NCBI GenBank assembly: GCA_030603665.1
Contig: JAUVXJ010000008.1
Location: 1 to 64,000 of the forward strand
DNA: 64,000 nucleotides
Reading direction: 5' to 3'
Origin: Chloroflexota bacterium
Lineage (GTDB): Bacteria; Chloroflexota; Anaerolineae; UBA7937; B3-Chlor
A model generated the notes under the pieces. That model worked only from the letters and a program-made list of their open reading frames with translations. It had not been told where the DNA came from and made no database searches. Position numbers and translations under genes: made by a program. This document shows, piece after piece, positions 34,383 to 44,187 of the stretch. Within the stretch, counting starts at the first letter, position 1. Every line of letters starts with the position of its first letter.

Positions 34383-35051
34383 TTAGACATCCGACGTCGA
34401 GCGTCCCAGCATTCGTTTCGTCAACTGGCGACGCCAGTATACTATCTTCTCTCTTATAGGCGGCACCCGAATCAGCAGCAGCACACTCAACAGTGCTCCA
34501 TAGACAAGGGGGCGTGAGTACGCACCCTTCACCAGCCAGAGGAAGTGCAACCCAGCCAATACAGCCGCGACATATGCCAGCTTGTGCAACTGATTCCACC
34601 TCTTCCCCAATCTCCTCCTGGACCAGCGATTCGAAGTCACCGCTAAGGGCAGCAGAAGCAGAAACGTCGCTAAGCCAGCAATTGCATAGGGTTTCTGAAA
34701 AATCGCCTCCCTGATCAGCCCAGGATCAAGCCCGTAGTCGAGCCAGACGAAGGTCAAAGCATGCAAGCTAGCGTAGAGAAATGCATACAATCCCAATACC
34801 TTTCGCAGCGGTATCAGCTGCTTCCAGCCAAACAGGATGTTCAGCGGGGTGCAGGCCAGTGAAAGGCCCAGTAGGATCAAGGCCGACTTTCCCGTTCGCA
34901 GAGTTACGTCTCGAATGGGATCGGCGCCCAACTGATAGAACCAATAATCCCACAATATCGATGCCAGTGGGATTAGGGCGCCAACGTGGGTGGCGACACC
35001 TAGCAGCCTAGGAATCGCAGTTCTACCCAGCTTTCTCGTTCGTGTCACCAT
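34383..35051 (-). CDS. msrQ: MsrQ, heme-binding membrane subunit of methionine sulfoxide reductase
   Basis: A 222-residue protein of six transmembrane segments (YedZ/ferric-reductase-like). Conserved histidines for heme b sit in LRKVLGLYAFLYASLHALTF and in WNQLHKLAYVAAVLAGLHFL. MsrQ takes electrons from the quinone pool or a flavin reductase and passes them to MsrP, which repairs oxidised methionine in exported proteins. It lies on the same strand 197 nt downstream of msrP. The start (ATG 35051, MVTRTRKLG) has no good ribosome site, but a small frame with a strong site ends just inside this gene and could couple its translation. Confidence 0.9.
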   Translation of the reverse strand: MVTRTRKLGRTAIPRLLGVATHVGALIPLASILWDYWFYQLGADPIRDVTLRTGKSALILLGLSLACTPLNILFGWKQLIPLRKVLGLYAFLYASLHALTFVWLDYGLDPGLIREAIFQKPYAIAGLATFLLLLPLAVTSNRWSRRRLGKRWNQLHKLAYVAAVLAGLHFLWLVKGAYSRPLVYGALLSVLLLIRVPPIREKIVYWRRQLTKRMLGRSTSDV

Positions 35052-35217
35052 CTGATACTGAGGCGGCGCATGGGGTCTGTTCTAGACTAGACGTGATTAG
35101 AAACCTACCAGAGTTACAGGAGGCAGCTTTTGGTAGTTCTCGCTGTCTGCGATCCGCAACCGGCCTGACGGAGATGAATCCGCCGCCCGTGAATCCTCCC
35201 TGGTTGGCTTGAGCCAA
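35023..35217 (-). CDS. Possible small ORF between msrP and msrQ
   Basis: A 64-codon frame beginning at a TTG at 35217 preceded by a textbook AGGAGGTG site. Its stop lies 29 nt inside msrQ. The peptide starts LAQANQGGFTGGGFISVRPV and is glycine-rich, then loses any obvious pattern. A second short frame (ATG 35243 to stop 35097; ends ENYQKLPPVTLVGF) overlaps it in another phase. It could be a leader that couples msrQ translation, a small peptide gene, or chance. No family is recognised. Confidence 0.3.
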   Translation of the reverse strand: MAQANQGGFTGGGFISVRPVADRRQRELPKAASCNSGRFLITSSLEQTPCAASVSDGDTNEKAG

Positions 35218-35248
35218 TTGAACACCTCCTGACTCTTTGGCATCACGA

Positions 35249-36214
35249 CTAGAAGTTGACCTGCAAATCCATGCCTTCATACAGGGCAGCTACCTGGTCC
35301 GCATAGCCATTGAATATGGGCGTGTCCCGGCGGGCCGATTCTCCAATGCGCCGCTCGGTGGCTTGGGACCAGCGCGGATGAGGCACCTCAGGATTGACAT
35401 TGGCATAGAACCCGTACTCTCTAGGACTAGCTTGCATCCACAGCGAGATCGGCATCTCTTCCACCAGATCAATCTTTACAATGGACTTGATATTCTTGAA
35501 GCCGTACTTCCACGGAACGACGAGTCGGACAGGTGCGCCATTCTGTGGTGGCAAGCCCTCACCGTAGAGGCCCGTAGCCAGAAGAGTTAGGTCGTGCACG
35601 GCCTCATCGAGACGCAACCCCTCGACATAAGGCCACGAGTACCCACGGCTTCTCTGACCGGGCATCTGCTCGGGGTCATACAGTGTTTCGAAGCGGACAT
35701 ACTTGGCGTTTGATCTCGGTTCCACATCGGCGAGAAGCGCTGATAAGGGAAAGCCTATCCAGGGAATGACCATTGACCAGCCTTCCACGCACCGCAGGCG
35801 GTAAATGCGCTCTTCTTGATCGAATTTGCCGAGATCGTCAAGGTCGTAGGTCTTGGGGTTGTTTACGAGCCCACCCACCGTCACCTGCCAAGGGGAAGTG
35901 ACGAAGTTGGCCGCCTTGGCCGCCACGCTCTCCTTGTCTAGCGCGAACTCATAGAAGTTGTTGTATCCAATAACGTGCCGATATTCAGTGAGCGAATCAT
36001 CCAGTTCGTCTGTAGTTGCGCCGACTTCTCCTGGAGGGGTCTCAACTTCAGAGCCAGGGGCACTGGGACGACAACTTGCCAGCACCGCACTGCCGGCCAG
36101 AGTAGCTGCACCCACGGCGGCGCCTTTCAAGAACTTGCGCCGGGAAAGGTAGAGATGTTTCGGTGTGATTTCAGACGATGGGATTTCTATGCCCGTACGC
36201 TTTTTGACTAACAT
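35249..36214 (-). CDS. msrP: MsrP, Tat-exported molybdoenzyme, catalytic subunit of methionine sulfoxide reductase
   Basis: A 321-residue protein. The N-terminus has a twin-arginine signal [20 protein letters not shown], ending around a Cys (VLASCRP) that could even be lipidated. The mature domain is of the YedY/sulfite-oxidase fold: [30 protein letters not shown] (the Cys ligates the molybdenum cofactor) and [18 protein letters not shown]. It reduces Met-O in extracytoplasmic proteins with electrons from MsrQ. I start at the ATG at 36214, which has GGAGG 8 nt before it. It lies upstream of msrQ on the same strand. Confidence 0.93.
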   Translation of the reverse strand: MLVKKRTGIEIPSSEITPKHLYLSRRKFLKGAAVGAATLAGSAVLASCRPSAPGSEVETPPGEVGATTDELDDSLTEYRHVIGYNNFYEFALDKESVAAKAANFVTSPWQVTVGGLVNNPKTYDLDDLGKFDQEERIYRLRCVEGWSMVIPWIGFPLSALLADVEPRSNAKYVRFETLYDPEQMPGQRSRGYSWPYVEGLRLDEAVHDLTLLATGLYGEGLPPQNGAPVRLVVPWKYGFKNIKSIVKIDLVEEMPISLWMQASPREYGFYANVNPEVPHPRWSQATERRIGESARRDTPIFNGYADQVAALYEGMDLQVNF

Positions 36215-36338
36215 GGTTAAGTCCTCCATCTGATAAGCTTGCAGGGAGATGGGTGAGGATTATATCACGTTTCATCAATCGAGGGCTCCAAAGGAACGTG
36301 AAGCGGTCGTGAGTCACAGTTCGTCAATACACGATAAC

Positions 36339-37409
36339 TCAAAGGCAGATCCAGAACCAGAGGGCGTACTCCGGGGACACCGTGACCCGCACGTCGGATG
36401 GGACGTGGATGTGGTTGCCCCCGATGCCGCGCGCCCCTGTCTCGTAGACGAATCCACAGGTGCCGCTGGCCTCGGCCTGATCGATCTGCTCCAGCCAGTA
36501 GCTCTGGACCGGGTTGGCTGTACCGATTCGCTCGTACCAGGTCAGCTTCAGGCGGGAGAGCTCTCCCTGCTCAGCCAGGCTGAGGATGGCGTCCAGTCCC
36601 GACACCACGCCGGGCTGCAGCACATCAGTCCGCACATCGTGGTGTGTGACCTCCACGTCACGGAAGAGGGTGTTGCTGGATGGACTTCTAATGGTCACGT
36701 CAGGGATGATGATCTTCCCTGCGTTGCTGGCCAGCCGATCCACTTCCGCGTGGAGACTGTCGTAGATGGCCGTAAGACGGTCGTCCCGTTCCCTGTGGAG
36801 CCGGAAGTCCATGCCATTCTTGTAGGGGTACATGTCCATGCGGAACGAGTTGGCCTCGGGCCAGCCGCCGGAGTAGTATGCTGAGTGCCACCACCTGCTC
36901 TCACCGTCGATGCTGTCGATAACGTGAGTGTTCATCTCCTCGCTGAAATGGTACTCCAGGCTGATGTCACCCCTCTCATCAAGGTGGGCGAGAACGTCAA
37001 ATAGCGAGGATCGCCCCGGCCGAAAGATGTCGGGACGCAGAGCCTCCACGTCACTTGCCTCGAAGGTGAATTCACCGATGCCCTCGATGCGCACGCTGTT
37101 GGTGCCCGATGGAAGGTCCGCTGCCTCGGAGCCCTGAGGCCTCCAACCGTCGCCATCCGACGGCAGCCGGTACGACCTCGGCCCGCCTGGTGTCGCCACC
37201 GGAGGTGGTGTGGTAGGGTCAGCCTGAGGAGTAGGGGGCGTGGTGCTGGTAGGTCCAGGCGCGGTTGCTGGGACGCAGCCAGCGGCCAGCGCGGTGCCGC
37301 CAACCGCCATCAGTTCGAGGAATCGGCGCCGCGATACTCCTCCGTGGAGGTAGTCCTGCAGGCGCTTGTTCCTGGTCTCTCGATTCTTTCTTTGTCGATG
37401 GTCAGTCAT
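36339..37409 (-). CDS. Tat-signal lipoprotein of unknown function
   Basis: A 356-residue exported protein. Its signal SRRRFLELMAVGGTALAAGC has the twin-Arg motif and a lipobox LAAGC; a Thr/Pro-rich linker (about 46-75) follows. The globular part may hold two related units, FDVLAHLDERGDISLEYHFS and LDAILSLAEQGELSRLKLTW, each followed by an aromatic strand region, somewhat like DUF4430-type folds. No catalytic motif is recognised. Its ATG overlaps the stop of the selenoprotein gene by 4 nt (ATGA), so the two are coupled, and msrP lies 124 nt downstream. A role in extracytoplasmic redox or cofactor handling is guilt by association only. Confidence 0.7.
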   Translation of the reverse strand: MTDHRQRKNRETRNKRLQDYLHGGVSRRRFLELMAVGGTALAAGCVPATAPGPTSTTPPTPQADPTTPPPVATPGGPRSYRLPSDGDGWRPQGSEAADLPSGTNSVRIEGIGEFTFEASDVEALRPDIFRPGRSSLFDVLAHLDERGDISLEYHFSEEMNTHVIDSIDGESRWWHSAYYSGGWPEANSFRMDMYPYKNGMDFRLHRERDDRLTAIYDSLHAEVDRLASNAGKIIIPDVTIRSPSSNTLFRDVEVTHHDVRTDVLQPGVVSGLDAILSLAEQGELSRLKLTWYERIGTANPVQSYWLEQIDQAEASGTCGFVYETGARGIGGNHIHVPSDVRVTVSPEYALWFWICL

Positions 37410-37963
37410 GATCCTGAATCATCCTTCTCAAGGTCTCGGAGAAGGTCCAGCAGATCATCAACCGCGGGGCGGTCTGTGGCCTCGCGGCTGCGGTAGGCCA
37501 ACCGTATGATCCCATCGCTGTCTACGATGAAATTGCCTCCGAGCTGGTTCGACTTGCCCTGGATGCCCCGCCATTTGCGGCCTGAAGCGAGTAGGCGAAT
37601 GTACAGGCGTAGGGTCCTCAGATTCCAGGACCGCAGCCACGACTCCTCCAGCCCGTAGAGGCGGTAGACCTCGCGCTCCGGGTCAAGGAGCAACGGGAAA
37701 TCGTCGCAGGTCTGTTCTAGCCAGCGGCGCGCAGACGATACCGCTCCAAACCCGATGAGCAGGACCTGCACGTTCAGGCGGTCGAGCTCATCCTTATCTT
37801 GGCACAACTGTGCCACGTGCTCCCGGCAGACCAATCAACCTAGGTGGCGTAGAAACACCAGCAACGTCGAGCGGCTGGTCTGGAACATGTCGCTCAGGGA
37901 GATCGGTACATCGTCCACCGTGTGCAGGGTGAAATCGGAGGCTTTGTCGGCCGCTCCTAGCAC
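37406..37963 (-). CDS. Peroxiredoxin-like selenoprotein (UGA = Sec)
   Basis: A thioredoxin-fold AhpC/TSA (Prx-like2) protein of 185 residues if the in-frame TGA at 37837-37835 is read as selenocysteine. Translation across it gives LLVFLRHLG-U-LVCREHVAQL, that is UxxC with Sec43 and Cys46, exactly where family members have the peroxidatic or redox CxxC. Upstream the frame encodes the expected KASDFTLHTVDDVPISLSDM start; downstream the fold continues (LLIGFGAV, FPLLLDPEREVYRLYGL, NFIVDSDGIIRLAY). The GTG start at 37963 has AGAGGG 6 nt upstream. A hairpin suitable as a bacterial SECIS lies right after the TGA. Stopping at the TGA would leave a 42-residue stub and an orphan domain, so a plain pseudogene is the main alternative. 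It probably reduces peroxides or disulfides. Confidence 0.8.
37800..37815 (-). promoter_or_regulatory. Bacterial SECIS-like hairpin downstream of the in-frame TGA
   Basis: On the mRNA, TGGCAC-AGTT-GTGCCA forms a perfect 6-bp stem with a 4-nt loop whose second base is G. It starts 19 nt after the TGA (loop about 25 nt after), inside the distance known for bacterial SECIS elements, which require a G among the first two loop bases. Confidence 0.65.
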
Positions 37964-38101
37964 TGCTGTCCCTCTCAGGCATTGGGATACAGAAACAGAG
38001 ACACTGGTAGTGGCTCTGTAACCCTCAGACGATGTGAGAAGAGATCCCCTTACCTGGCCAGGTTGGTGCAGCGAACCCTGCGCGTGGTGAACACGCAGCC
38101 C

Positions 38102-38835
38102 TCAGAGGAGGGCGGCTGCTGCCGAGTCCAACAGCCAGAGCACGTTGCCACTCGTCAGTTCGACGATCTGAGCGGGCAGTAGATCGGGCTGACGGGGATC
38201 CGTCAATACACTGCGCAGCGTCTCGGCTTTGTCCGGCCCGGACACGAGAAAGGTCGCGTGGCGAGCGGCGTTGATGGCGGGTGGGGTGAGCGTGATGCGC
38301 CATCCCCTCGCTTCGTCTGCGTGGTGTGCCGCGACCCAGCGGCTCTCCTCCTTCAGGAGCTCGCTGCCAAGAAAGAGGGACGCAGTGTGCCCGTCGGTGC
38401 CCATCCCCAGGAGGGCCAGGTCGAAAGTGATGGGCGCACCTTTGTGGGCGGGAGAGAAGAACTGGCGCAGCGTCCGCTCATATTCTGCAGCAGCCTGCAA
38501 AGGTTCTATCTCTCCGCGGATACGGTGCACGTTGGCTGCGGCCAGAGGTACGTGGTCGAGCAGGGCCTCCCGAGCCATGCCGTAGTTGCTGTCGGGGTGA
38601 TCTGGCGGGACGCAGCGTTCGTCGCCCCAGAAGACGTGAACGCTCGACCAGTCGAGCTGAGAGGCGGATTCACTTGTGACCAGTAGCTTGTACACCGGTA
38701 TTGGAGTGGAGCCGCCGGCCAGTGCCACCGAGAAGTGGCCCCGCGCGGCAATGGACGACGCTGCGACGGCGGCGAAATGGTCAGCAGCAGCACGCGCCAG
38801 GCTGTTGGCGTCTGGATAGGTTCTCACGTCGCGCA

Positions 38836-38836
<1 letters not shown>
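38102..38836 (-). CDS. pgl: 6-phosphogluconolactonase
   Basis: A 244-residue DevB/SOL-type protein hydrolysing 6-phosphoglucono-lactone to 6-phosphogluconate, the second step of the oxidative pentose phosphate path. Motifs: FSVALAGGSTPIPVYKLL (about 35-52), VHVFWGDERCVPPDHPDSN (about 66-84), LALLGMGTDGHTASLF (about 138-153) and HATFLVSGPDKAETL. The ATG overlaps the zwf stop as TGATG. It is the last gene of the 12-gene sugar operon. A 28-residue longer open frame lies upstream but runs inside zwf and is not needed. Confidence 0.94.
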
Positions 38837-40282
<1,446 letters not shown>

Positions 40283-40290
<8 letters not shown>

Positions 40291-41203
40291 CTTGGCCCAT
40301 CTCCTTGAGGACTGCGTGGCCCCCGAACTGGTTGCGCATCGCCGCCAGAAGCTTGGCTGCGTAGCTCTTCTCCTGGCGACTCACGAGGCGCATCAGCAGG
40401 GACATCGTGATCACCGGGGCGGGCACGTCTACGTCGATCGCCTCGGCCACGGTCCAGCGCCCTTCTCCAGAATCGGCCACCCAGCCTTTGACGTCGCTGA
40501 GATCCTGGTCCTCACTGAGAGCTGCTGCGGTCAGGTCGAGGAGCCAGGAGCGGACCACGCTGCCGTACCGCCAGATCTGGGCAATCTGGTGCAGGTCCAG
40601 GTCGAAGTCCTCCTTGACCTTGAGGATCTCAAAACCCTCGGCGTAGGCTTGCATCAACCCATATTCGATGCCGTTGTGGACCATCTTGACGAAATGGCCT
40701 GCGCCACTGGGACCGACGTGTCCCCAGCCCTCTTGCGGCGCGGGGGCCAGAGTCTCGAAAAGGGACCGGAGCCGGTCCACGACCTCCTTCGCGCCGCCGA
40801 CCATCATGCTGTAACCTTCAGCGAGACCCCATACACCGCCGCTGGTGCCCACGTCGACGAAATGTAGACCTCGCTCACCGAGCGACTTTGCGCGGCGCAA
40901 GGAGTCCTTGTAGTTGCTGTTTCCGCCATCGATCACGGTGTCCCCTGGGCTGAGCAGCTCGGCCAAGGCGTTCACCACGCCTTCGGTGGGTTCGCCGGCC
41001 GGGACCATGACCCACACCGCTCGTGGGGCGCTCAGCTTGTTCACCAGGTCTTCAAGGGAATCTGATGGCGAGGCGCCCAAGGCGGCCACGGCGTCGACCG
41101 GCTCTGCATCTCGGTCGTAGACGATCACCTGATGGCCACCCTTCAGCAGTCGCTCGGTCATGTTGGCGCCCATCTTGCCCAGGCCGATCATTCCCAGTTC
41201 CAT
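40283..41203 (-). CDS. gnd: 6-phosphogluconate dehydrogenase, short (GndA/YqeC-like) type
   Basis: A 306-residue protein. NAD(P) site [16 protein letters not shown] at the N-terminus, [15 protein letters not shown] with the substrate-binding loop (about 94-108), [19 protein letters not shown] (about 168-186) with the catalytic Lys/Asn, and a shortened C-terminal helical domain. Long-chain enzymes have about 470 residues; this short class is often NAD-dependent, which I infer but cannot show. It decarboxylates 6-phosphogluconate to ribulose 5-phosphate. It sits directly before zwf with an 8-nt overlap and 2 nt after rpe. Confidence 0.94.
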
Positions 41204-41205
41204 GG

Positions 41206-41877
41206 CTAGCCTCCTTCCGCTCTGGCCACACTCTCTCGGAGGGCGGCGACGTTCTCTGCCACCGATGCCTTGCTGTTGTAGATGCTCGATCCCGCCACCA
41301 GGATGGTGGCCCCTGCCTGCACGACTAGCGGTGCAGTGGTGGGGTCGATCCCTCCATCCACTGCGATAGATATGTCCAGGCCCCTTTCATCCAGCATCTC
41401 TCGCAGGCGACGGATCTTGTCCACCTGGCTGTGGATGAAGGGTTGTCCTCCAAACCCGGGATTGACCGTCATCACCTGTATCACGTCGGTGAGGTCCAGC
41501 ACTTGTTCGAGGACACACAGGGGTGTGCTGGGGTTGATGGCCACCGCTGACTCTGCGCCGAGTTCGCGAATCTGCTGTAGCACGCGGTGCAGGTGGACAG
41601 TCGCTTCCTGGTGAACCATCAGTCTGTCGGCGCCAGCATCGGCGAAGTCGGCCAGGTACCGTTCCGGTTCCACGATCATCAGGTGTACGTCCAGAATCCC
41701 GCTCACCAGGGAGCGCAAGGCGCGTACTACTCCCGGGCCGAAGGTGATGTTGGGGACGAAACGACCGTCCATCACGTCAACCTGAAAACCCTCGATCCTC
41801 GCCGCCTCACCCTCGCGCACCTGTTCGCCCAGGCGAGTGAAATCTGCTGACAGAACAGAAGGTTCAATGGCGATCAT
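41206..41877 (-). CDS. rpe: Ribulose-phosphate 3-epimerase
   Basis: A 223-residue TIM-barrel enzyme interconverting ribulose 5-phosphate and xylulose 5-phosphate. Motifs: [17 protein letters not shown] at the N-terminus, [18 protein letters not shown] (about 31-48; catalytic Asp and metal ligands), [27 protein letters not shown] (about 136-149) and [15 protein letters not shown]. The ATG at 41877 has AGGAG 6-7 nt upstream and overlaps the last 14 nt of rpiA. Part of the pentose phosphate operon. Confidence 0.95.
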   Translation of the reverse strand: MIAIEPSVLSADFTRLGEQVREGEAARIEGFQVDVMDGRFVPNITFGPGVVRALRSLVSGILDVHLMIVEPERYLADFADAGADRLMVHQEATVHLHRVLQQIRELGAESAVAINPSTPLCVLEQVLDLTDVIQVMTVNPGFGGQPFIHSQVDKIRRLREMLDERGLDISIAVDGGIDPTTAPLVVQAGATILVAGSSIYNSKASVAENVAALRESVARAEGG

Positions 41878-42577
41878 CCGTTTCTCCTCTCTTGAGATGG
41901 GTGATACCCTCATCACCGGCGACGATCACATCCGTGGCCAGCCCCAGGAAGAGCCCGTGTTCGACCACCCCGGCGCGCTGGCTGAGCTGTGCCGCCACAC
42001 GTCTCGGATCAGATATGGGTCCGAAGTTGCAGTCCAGGATCAGGTTGCCCTGGTCGGTCTTGAACTGGACGCCGTCTCGATTGGTTCGGAGCGCAACTCG
42101 GGCGCCCAAGGATTCCAGAAAAGGGACGTGCGAACCCCAGCCGAAGGGTGCGACTTCTACAGGCACGGCCCAGCAGGTGCCCAGGACGGGTGACAGCTTT
42201 GATTCGTCCACGACGATGATCTCGCGCAGGCTGGCCTGCGCCACTATCTTCTCCCGCAGAAGTGCTCCTCCACCCCCTTTGATGAGGTCCAGGTCGGGAT
42301 TCACTTCGTCCGCACCATCAATGGTCAGATCCACCACCGGGTGCTCTTCCAGCGTGGCGATAGGGATTCTCAGACTTCGAGCCTCCTGTTCGACTTGCAG
42401 GGAGCAGGGCACGCCCAGGATATCCTTCAGATGCCCCGCGCGCAGCAGTTCCGCTAGACGGCGCAAGGCGAACGCAGCCGTACTGCCGGCGCCAAGCCCC
42501 ACCACTGAGCCAGATTCCACGAACTGCACAGCGCGCCAGGCGGCCTGTCGTTTCAGTTCTGCGGTGCCATTGTTCAA
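41864..42577 (-). CDS. rpiA: Ribose-5-phosphate isomerase A
   Basis: A 237-residue protein interconverting ribose 5-phosphate and ribulose 5-phosphate. Motifs: [17 protein letters not shown] (about 25-41; phosphate loop), [20 protein letters not shown] (about 83-102; catalytic Asp), and [14 protein letters not shown] with the catalytic Glu. C-terminal [18 protein letters not shown] is also typical. Its tail overlaps rpe by 14 nt and it begins 12 nt after the HAD-phosphatase gene. Confidence 0.95.
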   Translation of the reverse strand: MNNGTAELKRQAAWRAVQFVESGSVVGLGAGSTAAFALRRLAELLRAGHLKDILGVPCSLQVEQEARSLRIPIATLEEHPVVDLTIDGADEVNPDLDLIKGGGGALLREKIVAQASLREIIVVDESKLSPVLGTCWAVPVEVAPFGWGSHVPFLESLGARVALRTNRDGVQFKTDQGNLILDCNFGPISDPRRVAAQLSQRAGVVEHGLFLGLATDVIVAGDEGITHLKRGETDDRH

Positions 42578-42589
42578 GGTAACATCTCG

Positions 42590-43321
42590 TCAGTTGGCTG
42601 CTCTCTCCGTAACCATTCGCCGCACTACATCCATGAGGGTACCGGGATCATCAACGATCCAGCGATCTTCAATCAGCCGCTCGGAGTGAATTGCGCTGCG
42701 AGTGAGCGGAGTGGTGACTACGATGCACCACATGCCCGCCGCCAGGGCTGCCTTAACGCCCGAGGGTGAATCCTCAATGACCAGACATTGCCCGGCCGGC
42801 ATGGCCAACTGATGCGCCACGAGCTGGTAGATCTCGGGGTCGGGCTTGCCGTGCTCCACGTCATCCTGGGAGGCCACGAAATCGAAGGCGTCAGCAAGGC
42901 CCAGCGCCTCCAGCACGACGTGCGTTTGCGCACAGGTGGACATCGTAGCCAAACCTGTCTTGCAGCCGGTACTCTGGGCTTCTTTGAGGAGTTCCACGTT
43001 GTGTGGCCACTGGTTCCTGCGCAGTACCTCTGGATCATCTAGCATCGCGGCATAGTATCGCACGCGAAGCTGCACGAACGCCTGCCACGGAGTACTGACC
43101 TTGAGCTCAGGGATGAGCGCCCGTGCTGCATCTTCCAGTCCGAAACGCTGCATCAAGAATACGGCTACCTCACGCCTGGAGCGGCCCACCACGTCAGCGA
43201 AGGCCGCTACCACTTCATCTTCGGAGACGTCGTCCGGGCAAAGTTCAAGGGCAGCCTGCGCGTACGACAGAGCCTTGAGCTTCTCCGTCTGCACGAGAGT
43301 GCCGTCCTGGTCGAAGACCAT
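42590..43321 (-). CDS. HAD-superfamily phosphatase/phosphoglucomutase-like hydrolase
   Basis: A 243-residue HAD subfamily IA protein. Motif I VFDQDGTLVQTEKLK right at the N-terminus (nucleophile Asp4, acid/base Asp6), a helical cap (about 15-90), motif II GLATMSTCAQT, and motif III/IV KPDPEIYQLVAHQL with CLVIEDSPSGVKAALAAG. Members dephosphorylate sugar phosphates or act as beta-phosphoglucomutases; the substrate is not fixed by sequence. Only three residues precede motif I after the ATG at 43321, less than usual. An in-frame CTG at 43333, well placed after a GGAGG and overlapping the previous stop as CTGA, would give the more typical LIRAMVFDQDG start. It probably serves a sugar-phosphate in this operon. 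Confidence 0.86.
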   Translation of the reverse strand: MVFDQDGTLVQTEKLKALSYAQAALELCPDDVSEDEVVAAFADVVGRSRREVAVFLMQRFGLEDAARALIPELKVSTPWQAFVQLRVRYYAAMLDDPEVLRRNQWPHNVELLKEAQSTGCKTGLATMSTCAQTHVVLEALGLADAFDFVASQDDVEHGKPDPEIYQLVAHQLAMPAGQCLVIEDSPSGVKAALAAGMWCIVVTTPLTRSAIHSERLIEDRWIVDDPGTLMDVVRRMVTERAAN

Positions 43322-43329
43322 GGCTCGAA

Positions 43330-44187
43330 TCAGATCACCACCTCCACCAGGACCAGGGAAGCAGCCAGCAAGAAGAGGATGTGTAGTGCGCGGTCGAAAG
43401 ATCGTTGAGGAAAACGGGCGGCTACCCAGGGTCCCAGCTGTCCACCGATGAGCACGCCTGGTATGGTGAACAGAAGAAGGCTCAGCACCGCGCTGAGCAC
43501 CGCGCCTCCGGTCTCGACGAAACCCAGCAGATGGCCCAGTGATGCTGAGAGCGTGGTGAAGAGCAGGACGAAGACCCCGGTGGCCACGGAGACCATGCTG
43601 GGCACGCGGCAGCGCTCCAATAAGAAGTGGCCATCAATCTCCCCCAGTCCCGTGCCGATCATGCCCTTGAACAACGCCCCCACCGACGCTAGCAAACGAC
43701 CTTCGGTCCTGTTGCACACAGTGTAGCAGATTTCCTCTCCCTTCGCAGTGATCAAGCAGGTCTCGCCTTTACCGTCGCCGCATTCTCGATGGATGGCCTC
43801 GTCTCTGCCTTCCACCGCCTCGGGCTCCAGCTTCCTGAGAGCGTTGGCGGCCACGGCGAACAGCCCGACTCCGAGAATCGCCTTGAGGACGTCCGGCTCA
43901 ATGAGCTCTGAGATCCATGTGCCCAGGAGGGCCATGGGGACTGTAACCACCAGCAATGCGGCGCCCAGCCTGTAGTCGACCACTCGTCTGCGCGCATAGG
44001 AGTAGAAGCCGCTGGTGAAACCGAAGACCTCCGCGATCAACGCTGTGCCGATAGCTACCTCTGGCTCGACGCCCAGAACCAGCACGAAAAGCGGTGCGAA
44101 GAAGGTGGCTCCTCCGATGCCAGAGGCTGTGGCCAGGGCACCTATGACGACGGCCACGGGCAACATGTACCAGAATTGCAGAGTCAT
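43330..44187 (-). CDS. TSUP (TauE/SafE) family permease
   Basis: A 285-residue membrane protein with seven or eight transmembrane segments in two repeats: ALATASGIGGATFFAPLFVL (about 17-36) and, after a Cys-containing cytoplasmic loop (CGDGKGETCLITAKGEEICYTVC), GMIGTGLGEIDGHFLL. TSUP proteins export or import sulfite, sulfoacetate or other organosulfonates, and some carry thiosulfate. The central hydrophilic insert with four Cys is unusual and looks like a metal- or redox-sensing element. The ATG overlaps the tal-pgi stop by 4 nt, so it is truly part of the sugar operon. Whether it handles a sugar-linked sulfonate or an unrelated anion is unknown. Confidence 0.85.
   Translation of the reverse strand: MTLQFWYMLPVAVVIGALATASGIGGATFFAPLFVLVLGVEPEVAIGTALIAEVFGFTSGFYSYARRRVVDYRLGAALLVVTVPMALLGTWISELIEPDVLKAILGVGLFAVAANALRKLEPEAVEGRDEAIHRECGDGKGETCLITAKGEEICYTVCNRTEGRLLASVGALFKGMIGTGLGEIDGHFLLERCRVPSMVSVATGVFVLLFTTLSASLGHLLGFVETGGAVLSAVLSLLLFTIPGVLIGGQLGPWVAARFPQRSFDRALHILFLLAASLVLVEVVI

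Noticed and set aside
37406..37834. 142-residue peroxiredoxin-like gene starting at TTG after the TGA
   Set aside because: It would lack the first strand and active-site segment, which are encoded in frame upstream of the TGA; the selenoprotein reading is better.
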